Assembly: GCF_030418165.1 (NCBI RefSeq)
Contig: NZ_JAUHTQ010000015.1
Span: 1 to 64,000 of the forward strand
DNA from: Ureibacillus aquaedulcis
Lineage (GTDB): Bacteria; Bacillota; Bacilli; Bacillales_A; Planococcaceae
DNA length: 64,000 nt
Direction of reading: 5' to 3'
Part shown: piece after piece, positions 55,918-64,000 of the stretch
Layout: every line of letters starts with the position of its first letter
Numbering within the stretch: the first letter of the stretch is position 1
Notes under the pieces: model-generated
The model's database searches: none
Told to the model about the DNA's origin: nothing
Seen by the model: only the letters and a program-made list of their open reading frames with translations
Translations under genes and position numbers: made by a program

Positions 55918-56247
55918 ATGGAAAATCATAAAATTATTTCGGCTCTTTGTTATGCAAGTCTATTGTTCGCACCGTTTTTATTGCCCCTGATTGTTTATTT
56001 TGTCATTAAGGATAAAGAAGTGAAATATCATGCAAGACGAGCCTTTGTATCCCATTCAATCCCAACTGCCCTTTCGATTCTGTTGGCAATTTTCGGATTT
56101 ATAGGTATGTTGACATTAGACTATAATAATATGAGCGGTTATGTAATCCTTATGTTTGTTCTGATGGGAATCTACTTTCTGGTTACCATCGGGATTATTA
56201 TCTGGAATATCATACAAGCCTATCGAATCTATCGGGTAGGTTTTTAA
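55918..56247 (+). CDS. DUF4870-type small membrane protein
   Basis: A 109-residue protein with three to four helices; LPLIVYFVIKDKEVKYHARRAF (core KDKEVKYHARRAF, about 30-43) is the DUF4870/Tic20-like signature. GAGGTGAAT precedes ATG. The function is unknown. Confidence 0.78.
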   Translation: MENHKIISALCYASLLFAPFLLPLIVYFVIKDKEVKYHARRAFVSHSIPTALSILLAIFGFIGMLTLDYNNMSGYVILMFVLMGIYFLVTIGIIIWNIIQAYRIYRVGF

Positions 56248-56305
56248 AGGTGTAATGATGGGTATATACTTGATAAGGTTTCATAATGTGAAGGAGTGCA
56301 TATCT

Positions 56306-56434
56306 ATGAACTTAGGAAAAGTCGTTCGAACAGTTATTAAAGTGGCACCAATTGTCTATCCCATCGTGAAGAAGTTTATGGCAAACAAAAAAACCACTAG
56401 GTCGGGCTTTAAAGTAAACGGCAGAGACTATTAA
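56306..56434 (+). CDS. Small basic protein, 42 residues
   Basis: A short ORF MNLGKVVRTVIKVAPIVYPI followed by a lysine/arginine-rich tail ending GRDY. AAGGAG nine bases before ATG and an immediate terminator (its stem overlaps the stop) support expression. An amphipathic helix is likely. I do not recognise a family. Confidence 0.62.
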   Translation: MNLGKVVRTVIKVAPIVYPIVKKFMANKKTTRSGFKVNGRDY

Positions 56435-56452
56435 TGTCTCCGCCGTTTTTTT
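56418..56452 (+). terminator. Terminator after the 42-residue ORF
   Basis: AACGGC-GAGAC pairs with GTCTC-GCCGTT, followed by TTTTT. Confidence 0.85.
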
Positions 56453-59400
56453 ACTTCAGAAGGATGGATGTTTGACTATACCCTTCTTTTAATTTTTCTA
56501 CCTGTAAAATAGCAGGAATGGCCGCCTTCAACTCGGATACGTGAGAAATGACGCCTATCATTCGTCCTGATTTCTGCAGGTCGATCAGTGTATCAATTGC
56601 TTTCATAAGTGATTCTTCATCCAACGAACCAAAACCTTCATCGATAAACATCGTATCGATTTTCACATTCCCTTGGAAGCTTTGAATGACATCCGCCATT
56701 CCTAAAGCTAGGCATAGGGAAGCGTTAAATTTCTCCCCGCCAGATAGGGATTTTACATCTCGTGACTGTCCTGTGTATGTGTCATAGACATCCAGGCTTA
56801 AACCGCTTTGGCGTCCATGTGATTCTTGTCTATCCGAGCATTGTAAATAATATTGTCCATTTGATAGATTCTTCAATCGAATATTGGCTGCTTCCGTAAT
56901 TTGCTCCAAATATCCCATTTGTACATAGCGTTCAAAGGAGATTTTTTTGCTATTTTGCCCGCGCAATAAATTGTGTAAATCTATGATTTGACTGGAAATC
57001 TCCTCAAGCTGGTAGATTTTATCCGCTACTTGGTCCAATTTCTCGGAGAAATCAATGGCCTGGCTTTCGTATTGCAGGGTGCGATTCATTATTTGAAGTG
57101 CATTTTCATATTCGAATTTTAAAGTATTTAACCCCTCTTCCATAAGGCTTAAATCTACTTTTTCCTTGCCCTCCAACTCTTCACTCTCTTGCTGTACTTG
57201 AGCGGTAATCGTATGAAGAACTTTCGAAAACTCCATATATTGATTTTGCAGATGAGTGATTTGGAAATCATCACGAAGAGAAGACTCGAAATGCCTATAG
57301 CTTTCAAAACCAGCTTCTGCCATCGACCGTTTAAATTCTTCTTTCGCTAATACCAGCTTTTCTTCTAGATGCTCGATTTGTTTCGTTGTTTGGTTTACTG
57401 CCTCTTCCGTTGCAGCAACATATTTTTCAACATCGTGTAAGTGTTTCTGGACTTTTTCCCATTGAGTAAATAACGCAAGCTTATGTTTTTCTGCATCGGC
57501 AATTGCCTTGTGTAATTGTGATATATGCTGTAGGTTGCTTGGAATTTCTTTTTGTTGCTCGGTTAAAACCGTACTTTCTCTTAAAAGTTGTTCTTTCATA
57601 TGATAGTGCTTGTCCACAAGCTGTTTTTGTTCAGACTCCAGTTGTTCAAGCATGGATTTCAATTGTTTTAAATTCTTTTTATAGGCCACAAGCTTTGCGT
57701 CATCTTTTTTTATTTGCTCAATTTTCAAGTTTAACTCGTTATATTGCCCAGTAATTTCCTGTTCTTTTTCAAGAGGTGCACTAAATTTCTCTAGTTCTTG
57801 TTCACATTGTGTTACCTGTGCTGCATGTGCACTCATTTTGGCTTCAGCTCTATATTTTTTTTGCTCAGCCTCAGCCAAACGTGCCTTAAGATTCTTGATT
57901 GTTGTTTCATCAACGCTCACAGTATGCTCACTGGTAATCTGTTTGTGTTCTGTACTTCCGCATACCGGACAAGGTGCTCCTGGAACTAAGCTGGACGCCA
58001 GGATGGAAGCCTGATTTGTTAGCCATTTTCCTTCTTCAAGGTCGTACAATTGTTTAGCAGACTGGTATTCCTTCTCAGAAGTATTTACATTCATCTGCAA
58101 GCCCTGCAGCTCATGCTTTAACTGATTATAAAGTGAGAAAAGATTTATGATTTGTTTCAACTTCGTTTGCTGCTCTAGATATTCATTGAAGTTTCCCTTC
58201 TTTTCTTCGAGCTGTTCGATAAGTTGGTGAAGCTGATCAACTTTCTCTTTTTCCCCATTAAGCTGCTTTTCAATATTGGCTAGCGCATTATGAGCTTCTT
58301 TCTCTGCTATCTTTAGCGATTCAACTTTTTTGCTCAATAATTCAATTTGTTCATAGCGGGGCAATAATTTTTGAAGATCATTTAGCTGTTGTGAAGCTTG
58401 CTCACGCTCTATTTGTTTAGAACTCTCAATCTCAAACACTCTAGTTGCTTCTGCCAGATCATTTTTGGCCAGTTCCAGCCTTTGAGTTGCATTTTCCAGA
58501 TGGTTTTGCTTGTCCACCTTTTCTTTGTGCAGGGCATGGCATTGTTGATTTAAAGGCTGAATCTTACTTGCTCGGATGGCTGCTTCATAGTCACTTTTCA
58601 TCTGCTCATAAGTAGGCTTTTGCTGTTCCAGCTCTTGAAGCTTTTGCTTTCTTTGTTGATAATTATCGATTCGGTCATTAATGGCTTTATCTTGAATGAA
58701 ACGATTGTATTGATCATCATGTTTTATTCTTGCTTCTTCATAGTGTTTTCTATCTTCTTTAATTTTTTCTCTATAAAATTTCACTTCTTCATCTAGTGCA
58801 TCCTGAATCTGATAAACATTGGATTCTTGCGCAAGCACGGCAAATAGGAACGAATCCCTTTTTGGCAGGGCCCCTTCGATTTGAGAAATATAGCTATTTT
58901 TCAATGTACGTGCCCGATCTAATTCCATCTCTGCCTTGCGTTTCTTTTCCTCTAGCTTTTGAGCCATTTCGCCATATCGGTTTGTTTTAAAAATCTTGCG
59001 CAAAATTTCTTCTTTGTTATCGGACTGGGAAGTCAGCAGCTTGCGAAATTCACCTTGCGGCAGCATGACAATTTGATTGAATTGATCATAAGATAATCCA
59101 ATAAGTTCTTCTATTTTTTGATTGATATCGGTTACTCTTTGTCTTTCGACTATTGCTGCTTCCTGACCATCTACTTGAATTTCAAACAGCTCGTATTTTT
59201 CCCCTGTAGCTGTTTTTCGCCCTTCCTTCACATGGGAAAGCTGGCGTAGAACACGGTAGGTCCTTCCATGGATTTCGAACACTAATTCCACCGCTGTATG
59301 AACCGTATCTTCCGCAAAGTCGCTTCTTAGCGTTTTTGTTTCTTTCCGGTCTTGTCCACTGCCGAAACCATATAGAGCAAAGGAAATCCCATCAAAGATT

Positions 59401-59528
59401 GTCGTTTTTCCCGCTCCGGTTGAACCTGAAATCACAAATAATCGGTTGTCTTTTAGCTCATTGAAATCAATTACTTCTACATTTTTATACGGCCCGAATG
59501 CCTTCATTGTAAGTTTAATCGGCTTCAC
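56451..59528 (-). CDS. sbcC: Exonuclease subunit SbcC (Rad50-like)
   Basis: A 1025-residue SMC-like ATPase. N-terminal Walker A SGSTGAGKTTIFDG (about 35), long coiled coils (about 180-480 and 540-840) around the zinc hook PGAPCPVCGST (about 508), and C-terminal signature SLSGGEKFNASL (about 922) with Walker B MFIDEGFGSLD (about 955). With SbcD it cleaves hairpins and protein-blocked DNA ends. It starts at GTG, overlapping the sbcD stop by 4 bp (GTGA), with GGAGGTGG upstream. Confidence 0.95.
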   Translation of the reverse strand: MKPIKLTMKAFGPYKNVEVIDFNELKDNRLFVISGSTGAGKTTIFDGISFALYGFGSGQDRKETKTLRSDFAEDTVHTAVELVFEIHGRTYRVLRQLSHVKEGRKTATGEKYELFEIQVDGQEAAIVERQRVTDINQKIEELIGLSYDQFNQIVMLPQGEFRKLLTSQSDNKEEILRKIFKTNRYGEMAQKLEEKKRKAEMELDRARTLKNSYISQIEGALPKRDSFLFAVLAQESNVYQIQDALDEEVKFYREKIKEDRKHYEEARIKHDDQYNRFIQDKAINDRIDNYQQRKQKLQELEQQKPTYEQMKSDYEAAIRASKIQPLNQQCHALHKEKVDKQNHLENATQRLELAKNDLAEATRVFEIESSKQIEREQASQQLNDLQKLLPRYEQIELLSKKVESLKIAEKEAHNALANIEKQLNGEKEKVDQLHQLIEQLEEKKGNFNEYLEQQTKLKQIINLFSLYNQLKHELQGLQMNVNTSEKEYQSAKQLYDLEEGKWLTNQASILASSLVPGAPCPVCGSTEHKQITSEHTVSVDETTIKNLKARLAEAEQKKYRAEAKMSAHAAQVTQCEQELEKFSAPLEKEQEITGQYNELNLKIEQIKKDDAKLVAYKKNLKQLKSMLEQLESEQKQLVDKHYHMKEQLLRESTVLTEQQKEIPSNLQHISQLHKAIADAEKHKLALFTQWEKVQKHLHDVEKYVAATEEAVNQTTKQIEHLEEKLVLAKEEFKRSMAEAGFESYRHFESSLRDDFQITHLQNQYMEFSKVLHTITAQVQQESEELEGKEKVDLSLMEEGLNTLKFEYENALQIMNRTLQYESQAIDFSEKLDQVADKIYQLEEISSQIIDLHNLLRGQNSKKISFERYVQMGYLEQITEAANIRLKNLSNGQYYLQCSDRQESHGRQSGLSLDVYDTYTGQSRDVKSLSGGEKFNASLCLALGMADVIQSFQGNVKIDTMFIDEGFGSLDEESLMKAIDTLIDLQKSGRMIGVISHVSELKAAIPAILQVEKLKEGYSQTSILLK

Positions 59529-60697
59529 TTTGCTACCACCTCCTTCGTAGTTTCACGTTCCTCGCTTAGCATTTCCTGCAAAACTTCTTCAAATAGTTGC
59601 TGAGCAATCTCACCTGGCTCCTGCCCCGAGATTTCCTTATGAAAAGCCTTGAATAAGCTGAAGTCATCCATTTGCTCTCTTCGAATTACCTCCGCTTCCC
59701 CTTCAAACGATTCTCGAGGAATTGCCTTACGTTCAACATGCATCGCATTTGGATAGACTGTTCGAATTTGTTCCATTGCCCCGATTACCGGCGTTAAGTC
59801 AGTTAGTCGAACAAAAACATAATCTTCGCTTACAGTTTTTCTCAGTATTTCTTGAATCGTCCCTTCGACAATTCGTAAATCGCGTCTTGGAGTAAATTTG
59901 CGTTTTTCAATTGAAGCTTGTCCGCACTTGTCCAGTTCCACAATTAAATAACCCTTTTCATGATTTGCTTCCGAAGAAGAATATTTTAGAGGTGAGCCAG
60001 AATAACGGATTGTTTCGTTCATGACATAATGCGCCTTATGTAAATGGCCAAGAGCAGTGTAATGGAATAAATTAAAATACTCCGCACTCACACATTCAGA
60101 TCCCCCTATCGCTAAGGGACGCTCCGAGTCACTTGTATTGTCTGCTTTTTCTCCATATGGCGTTACAAAAGCATGTCCAACAAAAACATGACGCTTGGAC
60201 TTGTCCATTTTTTCTTCAATTTTTTCTACGATTTTTTTCATCGCATCATCGTGTGTACTAATAGTGTCGTCCCCATATACACTTTTCACTGTAGATGGTT
60301 CTGTAAAAGGTACCAAATGAAAATGCACTTCCCCGAATTCATCCTTTAGAATAATAGGCTCTAGATCCTTAATATCTCCAGCGATGTGCAAGCCCGTTTC
60401 TTTCATCAATTTACGGCCAAATTGAAGTCGGGTAGGGCTATCATGATTTCCTGCGATACTTAGCACAGGCACTTTTCGTTTCAATACAATCTCGGCTAGT
60501 ATCTCGTCCAATAAATCAACGGCTTCGACTGGAGGAAGTGCACGGTCATATAAGTCGCCGGCAATAATTACAGCATCTGGTTGTTCTTCGTCAATGGCTT
60601 GCAAAAATTGCTCCAATACATAGCGTTGGTCGTCCGTCATATATACACCTTGTACAAGCTTCCCTAAATGCCAATCAGCGGTATGAAATAGTTTCAA
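59525..60697 (-). CDS. sbcD: Exonuclease subunit SbcD (Mre11-like)
   Basis: A 390-residue metallophosphoesterase nuclease. Metal motifs are clear: HTADWHLGK (about 4), IAGDLYDRA (about 46), SIAGNHDSPTR (about 81), VFVGHAFV (about 172) and ALGHLHKAH (about 216). It forms the SbcCD complex with the next gene, which it overlaps by 4 bp. The nuclease opens DNA hairpins, of interest given the palindromic repeats in this genome. Confidence 0.95.
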   Translation of the reverse strand: MKLFHTADWHLGKLVQGVYMTDDQRYVLEQFLQAIDEEQPDAVIIAGDLYDRALPPVEAVDLLDEILAEIVLKRKVPVLSIAGNHDSPTRLQFGRKLMKETGLHIAGDIKDLEPIILKDEFGEVHFHLVPFTEPSTVKSVYGDDTISTHDDAMKKIVEKIEEKMDKSKRHVFVGHAFVTPYGEKADNTSDSERPLAIGGSECVSAEYFNLFHYTALGHLHKAHYVMNETIRYSGSPLKYSSSEANHEKGYLIVELDKCGQASIEKRKFTPRRDLRIVEGTIQEILRKTVSEDYVFVRLTDLTPVIGAMEQIRTVYPNAMHVERKAIPRESFEGEAEVIRREQMDDFSLFKAFHKEISGQEPGEIAQQLFEEVLQEMLSEERETTKEVVAK

Positions 60698-60749
60698 TTA
60701 CACTCAGTCCTCCATTTGAAAATGATTTTTTCCATTATACCATCTTTCG

Positions 60750-60799
60750 AAAAAAAAAGACCGACTTCTACGAACAGGCATTCGCAAAAATCAGTCTTA
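60750..60799 (-). terminator. Terminator after the aminopeptidase gene
   Basis: On the minus strand AAGACTGA...GCGAA pairs with TTCG...CGGTCTT (imperfect), followed by ten T. It separates the aminopeptidase from sbcD. Confidence 0.75.
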
Positions 60800-60848
60800 T
60801 TTGAAGTGTAATTTTTGGTTACTTACACAGCTTTATGTTGAGCCACCA

Positions 60849-62078
60849 TTAAAATGCCCAATTGCCTTTTCGGAAGATTGGCTGCACTGTTCCGTCCGGC
60901 AAGATTCCGTCGATGTCCATTTCGTCACTGCCGACCATAAAGTCGACATGTGTGATGGATACGTTTATGCCAAGTGATTCCAGTTGGCCTTCTTCAAGAT
61001 CTTGACCGCCTTCAAAGCAAGTTGGGTACGCTTCACCTATTGCTAGATGGTTTGATGCGTTTTCATCAAATAGCGTATTGTAATATAGGACTCCTGATTG
61101 GGAAATTGGCGACCTGTGTGGAACAAGAGCCACTTCCCCTAAGTAGGATGATCCTTCATCTTGCGTGATTAATTCCTGCAGCAACTCATTGCCTACTTCA
61201 GCACGGGCTTCCACGATTCTACCCTTTTCAAAAGTTAAGGAGAAATTATCGATAATATTTCCTTGATATGCTAAAGGTTTTGTATTACTTACAACGCCAT
61301 TCACCCCGTACTTGGCAGGCAAAGTAAACACTTCTTCCGTCGGCATATTGGCAATGAAAGTTGTACCCTGTGGTGTCTTGCTGCTACCAGAGATCCATAA
61401 ATGTTTTTTGGGAAGCTCGATTGTCAAGTCCGTTCCAGGTGCTTTGTAATGCAGCTTCGCAAGTTTCATATTGTTAAGTTGGCCAGCACGGTCATGCAAT
61501 GTCTCAATATGTTGTTGCCAGTTACTAACGGCTTCCCCTTCGCCTATGCGGACTGTTTTGAAAATCGCCTCCCATAAAGCAGGCATTTGCTCAGACTCAG
61601 GTAAATCCGAGAACACTTTTGCAGCCCATTTTTTTGATGGAACAGCAATGATCGACCACGCGATTTCATCATTCATAATGGCCTTGCGATAGCGAACCAA
61701 CGCTGTACCGGATGCTTTTTCTTGGGCTGAAATACGGGAAGATGGAATCCCGGCCAAAAGGTCTGGATCCTCTGCATCTATCCATAACAGTGCCCCTTTT
61801 CGTTCAATTAGTTCATGTCTTTGGGCAACAGTCCATTTGGGAAACTTACTGAATTCTTCCTCATCACCAAGTTCATAAAAAGATCGTGTAATCTCTGGAT
61901 CCGTCAGGTTTACTTGAACTCTGCCTGCTCCCGCTTCATAAGCTTTCTTCACTACAATACGCGTAAATTCTAGTGTGTCCGTAGTAGTATTAATCAGTAA
62001 ATACTGCCCCTTTTGAATGTTTACGCCAACTTTTACAGCTAATTCGGCATACTGCTCTAATTTCTCCTCAAAAGTCAT
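60849..62078 (-). CDS. M29 family aminopeptidase (AmpS-like)
   Basis: A 409-residue metallo-aminopeptidase of the thermophilic/AmpS family M29. Conserved residues are seen in FEKGRIVEARAEVGNE (about 277), GSSYLGEVALVP (about 306, Glu), LYYNTLFDENASNHLAIGEAY (shown in part: FDENASNHLAIG, about 333), THVDFMVGSDEMDIDG (about 377, His/Asp ligands). It trims peptides from the N-terminus. One base separates it from the helicase gene upstream, so they form an operon. Confidence 0.92.
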   Translation of the reverse strand: MTFEEKLEQYAELAVKVGVNIQKGQYLLINTTTDTLEFTRIVVKKAYEAGAGRVQVNLTDPEITRSFYELGDEEEFSKFPKWTVAQRHELIERKGALLWIDAEDPDLLAGIPSSRISAQEKASGTALVRYRKAIMNDEIAWSIIAVPSKKWAAKVFSDLPESEQMPALWEAIFKTVRIGEGEAVSNWQQHIETLHDRAGQLNNMKLAKLHYKAPGTDLTIELPKKHLWISGSSKTPQGTTFIANMPTEEVFTLPAKYGVNGVVSNTKPLAYQGNIIDNFSLTFEKGRIVEARAEVGNELLQELITQDEGSSYLGEVALVPHRSPISQSGVLYYNTLFDENASNHLAIGEAYPTCFEGGQDLEEGQLESLGINVSITHVDFMVGSDEMDIDGILPDGTVQPIFRKGNWAF

Positions 62079-62079
62079 C

Positions 62080-63228
62080 CTAATTCCCTCTCTTTTGTGT
62101 AACGGTTTTTGAGTTCCCTTCCACTATACTGCCTTTATTCCATACTTTTTGAACCGCCTTGACTTTCATTTCACGTGTCAGCTTCTTATAGTCTTTTTCA
62201 TCTTTGTATGAAAGCAAAGTCAGCACTTCACCATCTGCACCGGCACGTCCGGTACGGCCTGAACGGTGTGTATATTGTTCAATCGTTCGTGGGACGTCCA
62301 CATGAATTACATGTGTCAAACCTCCAATATCCAATCCACGAGCAGCAATATCTGTGGCAATTAGAATGCGAGCTTCCCCTTTTCTGAATGCATCCAATGC
62401 TTTTTTACGCTCTTCTTTTTTCATCTCGGAATGCAGCGTTACAACCTTTGCATCACGGTATTTTAATTTCGTTTCTTTCATAAGTACTTGGTCGATATTA
62501 TTTACGAATGCCAATCCCTGAAGGCCTTCGATATTGGAGAGTCGACGAAGCATCTCCGTTTTATCACGCTCATCAACCTTAATAAATGAATGTTCTACCC
62601 TGCCTACTTGAACCATATCTTCCGGCTTAATCGCGATATGAATCGGTTCAAACATCAAGCGGCTTGCAACTAGTTTGATTTCTTCCGTAATCGTTGCAGA
62701 AACAACCACCACTTGTCTTCCATAAGCAGCCCCCTCGATAAAGGATTTAACGGTTACACGATATTCGCGGCTTAGTAGTTGGTCGCATTCATCCAGAACG
62801 ACGATTTGTATTTCTTTTAGCTTTAACTTATTGGCTCTTGCTAGTTCGTTTAAACGTCCTGGTGTTCCAACTACAATTGTTGGTTTTTTCTTTAGTTTTT
62901 CGATTTGACGGGCCGAGTTCGCTCCGCCAATTAGTTGTTGTACTGTTATGTCCGAACCAGCCGTCCACTCGCGAATCACTTCAACTATTTGCATCGCCAA
63001 CTCTTGAGAAGGTGCTACGATCAGGGCCTGTGTCTGTTTTTTGCTACCATCTACTTTATTTAGTATCGGCAGTACATATGCCAATGTTTTCCCTGATCCA
63101 GTAGGAGATTCTGCCACAATGTCTTTCCCGTCGAGCATGGCTGGGATCATTTCGTCCTGAACCTTCATCGTTTTTTCATAGTTCCATTTGCTTTGTAATG
63201 TTTCGTTTAATAAATCTATTACGGTCAT
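62080..63228 (-). CDS. DEAD-box family RNA helicase (YfmL-like, DECD variant)
   Basis: A 382-residue ATP-dependent RNA helicase with Q-motif region, motif I SPTGSGKT (about 41), Ia PSQELA, Ib GTPGRL (about 120), motif II DECD (about 145) instead of DEAD, motif III SAT (about 177), and motifs V-VI IATDIAARGLDIGG and HRSGRTGRAG (about 325). There is no long C-terminal tail, which fits the small YfmL-type helicase linked to ribosome assembly in B. subtilis. Confidence 0.88.
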   Translation of the reverse strand: MTVIDLLNETLQSKWNYEKTMKVQDEMIPAMLDGKDIVAESPTGSGKTLAYVLPILNKVDGSKKQTQALIVAPSQELAMQIVEVIREWTAGSDITVQQLIGGANSARQIEKLKKKPTIVVGTPGRLNELARANKLKLKEIQIVVLDECDQLLSREYRVTVKSFIEGAAYGRQVVVVSATITEEIKLVASRLMFEPIHIAIKPEDMVQVGRVEHSFIKVDERDKTEMLRRLSNIEGLQGLAFVNNIDQVLMKETKLKYRDAKVVTLHSEMKKEERKKALDAFRKGEARILIATDIAARGLDIGGLTHVIHVDVPRTIEQYTHRSGRTGRAGADGEVLTLLSYKDEKDYKKLTREMKVKAVQKVWNKGSIVEGNSKTVTQKRGN

Positions 63229-63732
63229 GATTAGTTTACCTACCTTTATTTACTTGCGTTTAGTGTACCATATATTGATTAGTTTACCCGACTTTGGAAT
63301 GATTTTTCTATTCTGTGTGAAGTATTTTGTACGCTTTAAGACACAATTGGGAATTAATGTGTTCTCAATAACATGATTCATTATATTATTTTTAGAAGCT
63401 ACCGCTAAAATTTACATGAAGAAAGTTGTTCTACTTAGAAATCGCAGCCTACTATGTAAGCTGCGCAAATAATCCCGAAGTTTAAGAAGGAGACACTTTC
63501 GTGAGCGGGCCTTTACATAAGCCGCTGCCAAAAGCGCCACATCGTGTGGCAATGGCAGCATGACCAACGTCGTGTTGGCCTCATAGACAAGTCGTAGAGA
63601 CAATAAATTGGCTCTGCGGCTTGTGTGCTTAGACCGCTCACATTAAAAATAATAAATTAGAATCTTTATGAGTAATACCTAATATCCCAATTGTTTCTAA
63701 ACAATAAAAAACCCGCCTTAAAAAAGGCAGGC
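63229..63732. other. 500-bp intergenic region holding a dispersed repeat
   Basis: No gene is supported. It contains the helicase promoter region, copy B of the hairpin-rich element (63434-63651) and the terminator of the racemase gene. A 63-codon frame at 63412-63603 lies in the repeat and matches the by-product frame of copy A. Confidence 0.65.
63434..63651 (-). repeat. Hairpin-rich dispersed element, copy B
   Basis: On the minus strand it runs from GTGAGCGGTCTAAGCACACA to the closing hairpin CGCAGC...GCTGCG. The centre (GGCCAACACGACGTTGGTCA, then the nested GCTGCCA/TGGCAGC stem around GCCACA-CGA-TGTGGC) is nearly identical to copy A at 54299-54501, while the flanks differ more. Its first part also shares CACAAGCCGC and CGACTTGTC with the element at 19289. 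Confidence 0.85.
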
Positions 63733-63734
63733 TT
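63709..63734 (-). terminator. Terminator of the racemase gene
   Basis: On the minus strand AAGCCTGCCTT pairs with AAGGCGGGTT (G-T pairs included), followed by TTTTATTG. The stop codon overlaps the stem. Confidence 0.8.
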
Positions 63735-64000
63735 AGACTCTTATTGGATTATTTAATTCGTAGCCGCATGCAATGATGGCACTTTCGGCCAATATCAATA
63801 GCGAATCAATATAATGGCGTTCTAATTTTAAATCTTTATTTACAATCGAAAGCTCCGTACAGCCCAGAATAATTTTGTCGCAGTCCAGCTGAAGCATGGC
63901 TTGCTCTATGACATTCCATTGTTGTACGGTAACTTCCTTTCCGGCTTTCACGTAATCATAAATGACTGACATCACTTGCTGTTGAATTGCCATATCCGGA
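63733..64000 (-). CDS. Aspartate/glutamate racemase family protein (C-terminal part)
   Basis: The last 89 or so residues of a racemase cut by the right window edge; the frame stays open beyond 64000, so the ATG at 63993 is internal. The motif LDCDKIILGCTELSIV carries the second catalytic cysteine of the Asp/Glu/hydantoin racemase superfamily. Whether it is an aspartate racemase or a broad-specificity amino acid racemase cannot be told from this part. Confidence 0.82.
   Translation of the reverse strand, partial: PDMAIQQQVMSVIYDYVKAGKEVTVQQWNVIEQAMLQLDCDKIILGCTELSIVNKDLKLERHYIDSLLILAESAIIACGYELNNPIRV

Overview
The window comes from a low-GC, Gram-positive, endospore-forming member of the Bacillales, most like the Lysinibacillus/Solibacillus/Ureibacillus group (Caryophanaceae/Planococcaceae). 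The spore evidence is a forespore gamma-type SASP-like gene and a PdaA cortex deacetylase, each with a sigma-G-like promoter. Much of the left half follows a gene order known from the Bacillus subtilis chromosome next to an rRNA operon (recX-yfhH-yfhJ ... yfhP-mutY-sspE-ygaC-ygaD-ygaE-gsaB-bcp-perR-ygzB-ygxA-rrn). The family names and the comparison rest on recalled knowledge; no search was run.

Region by region. 1-400: tandem promoters and leader of an rRNA operon that runs off the left edge. 0.4-6.8 kb: ygxA, ygzB, perR, a 2-hydroxyacid dehydrogenase, bcp, hemL/gsaB and ygaE. 6.8-17 kb: a block not in the B. subtilis order, holding a Crp/Fnr regulator, a sulfonate-type ABC importer, cysteine synthase and a five-gene oligopeptide importer in app order (D-F-A-B-C). 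17-25.6 kb: an ABC exporter, a DUF402 phosphatase, an asparagine-rich SASP, mutY, yfhP, yfhJ-yfhH-recX and pdaA. 25.7-28.2 kb: a riboflavin operon (ribE-ribB-ribH, no ribD or ribA) behind two almost identical FMN riboswitches, each with its own terminator. 28.2-37.5 kb: an rRNA methyltransferase, a GntR-controlled membrane operon, glpFK with a GlpP-type leader and cre, and a carboxynorspermidine-type polyamine pair. 37.5-45 kb: an MFS transporter, class I fumarase, a P1B-4 metal-efflux ATPase under a perfect PerR box plus a Fur-like box, and small conserved genes. 45-50 kb: psuG/psuK, a 16-copy 51-bp tandem repeat and motAB. 50-56.4 kb: carbonic anhydrase, GNAT, PPK2, a TspO-like membrane protein, methionine aminopeptidase, an 8-copy 52-bp tandem repeat, and thiT under a TPP riboswitch. 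56.4-64 kb: sbcDC, an M29 aminopeptidase, a DECD-type RNA helicase and a racemase cut by the right edge.

The genes are mostly core metabolism and housekeeping. One regulatory thread links distant parts: PerR is encoded at 2.0-2.5 kb with its own Per box, and its likely target, the iron/metal efflux ATPase, sits at 41.4 kb. No prophage, complete insertion sequence, CRISPR array, tRNA or recognisable defence island was seen. The least explained material is repetitive and non-coding: two tandem arrays, a hairpin-rich dispersed element of about 200 bp (two clear copies and one distant relative), and short palindromic repeats.
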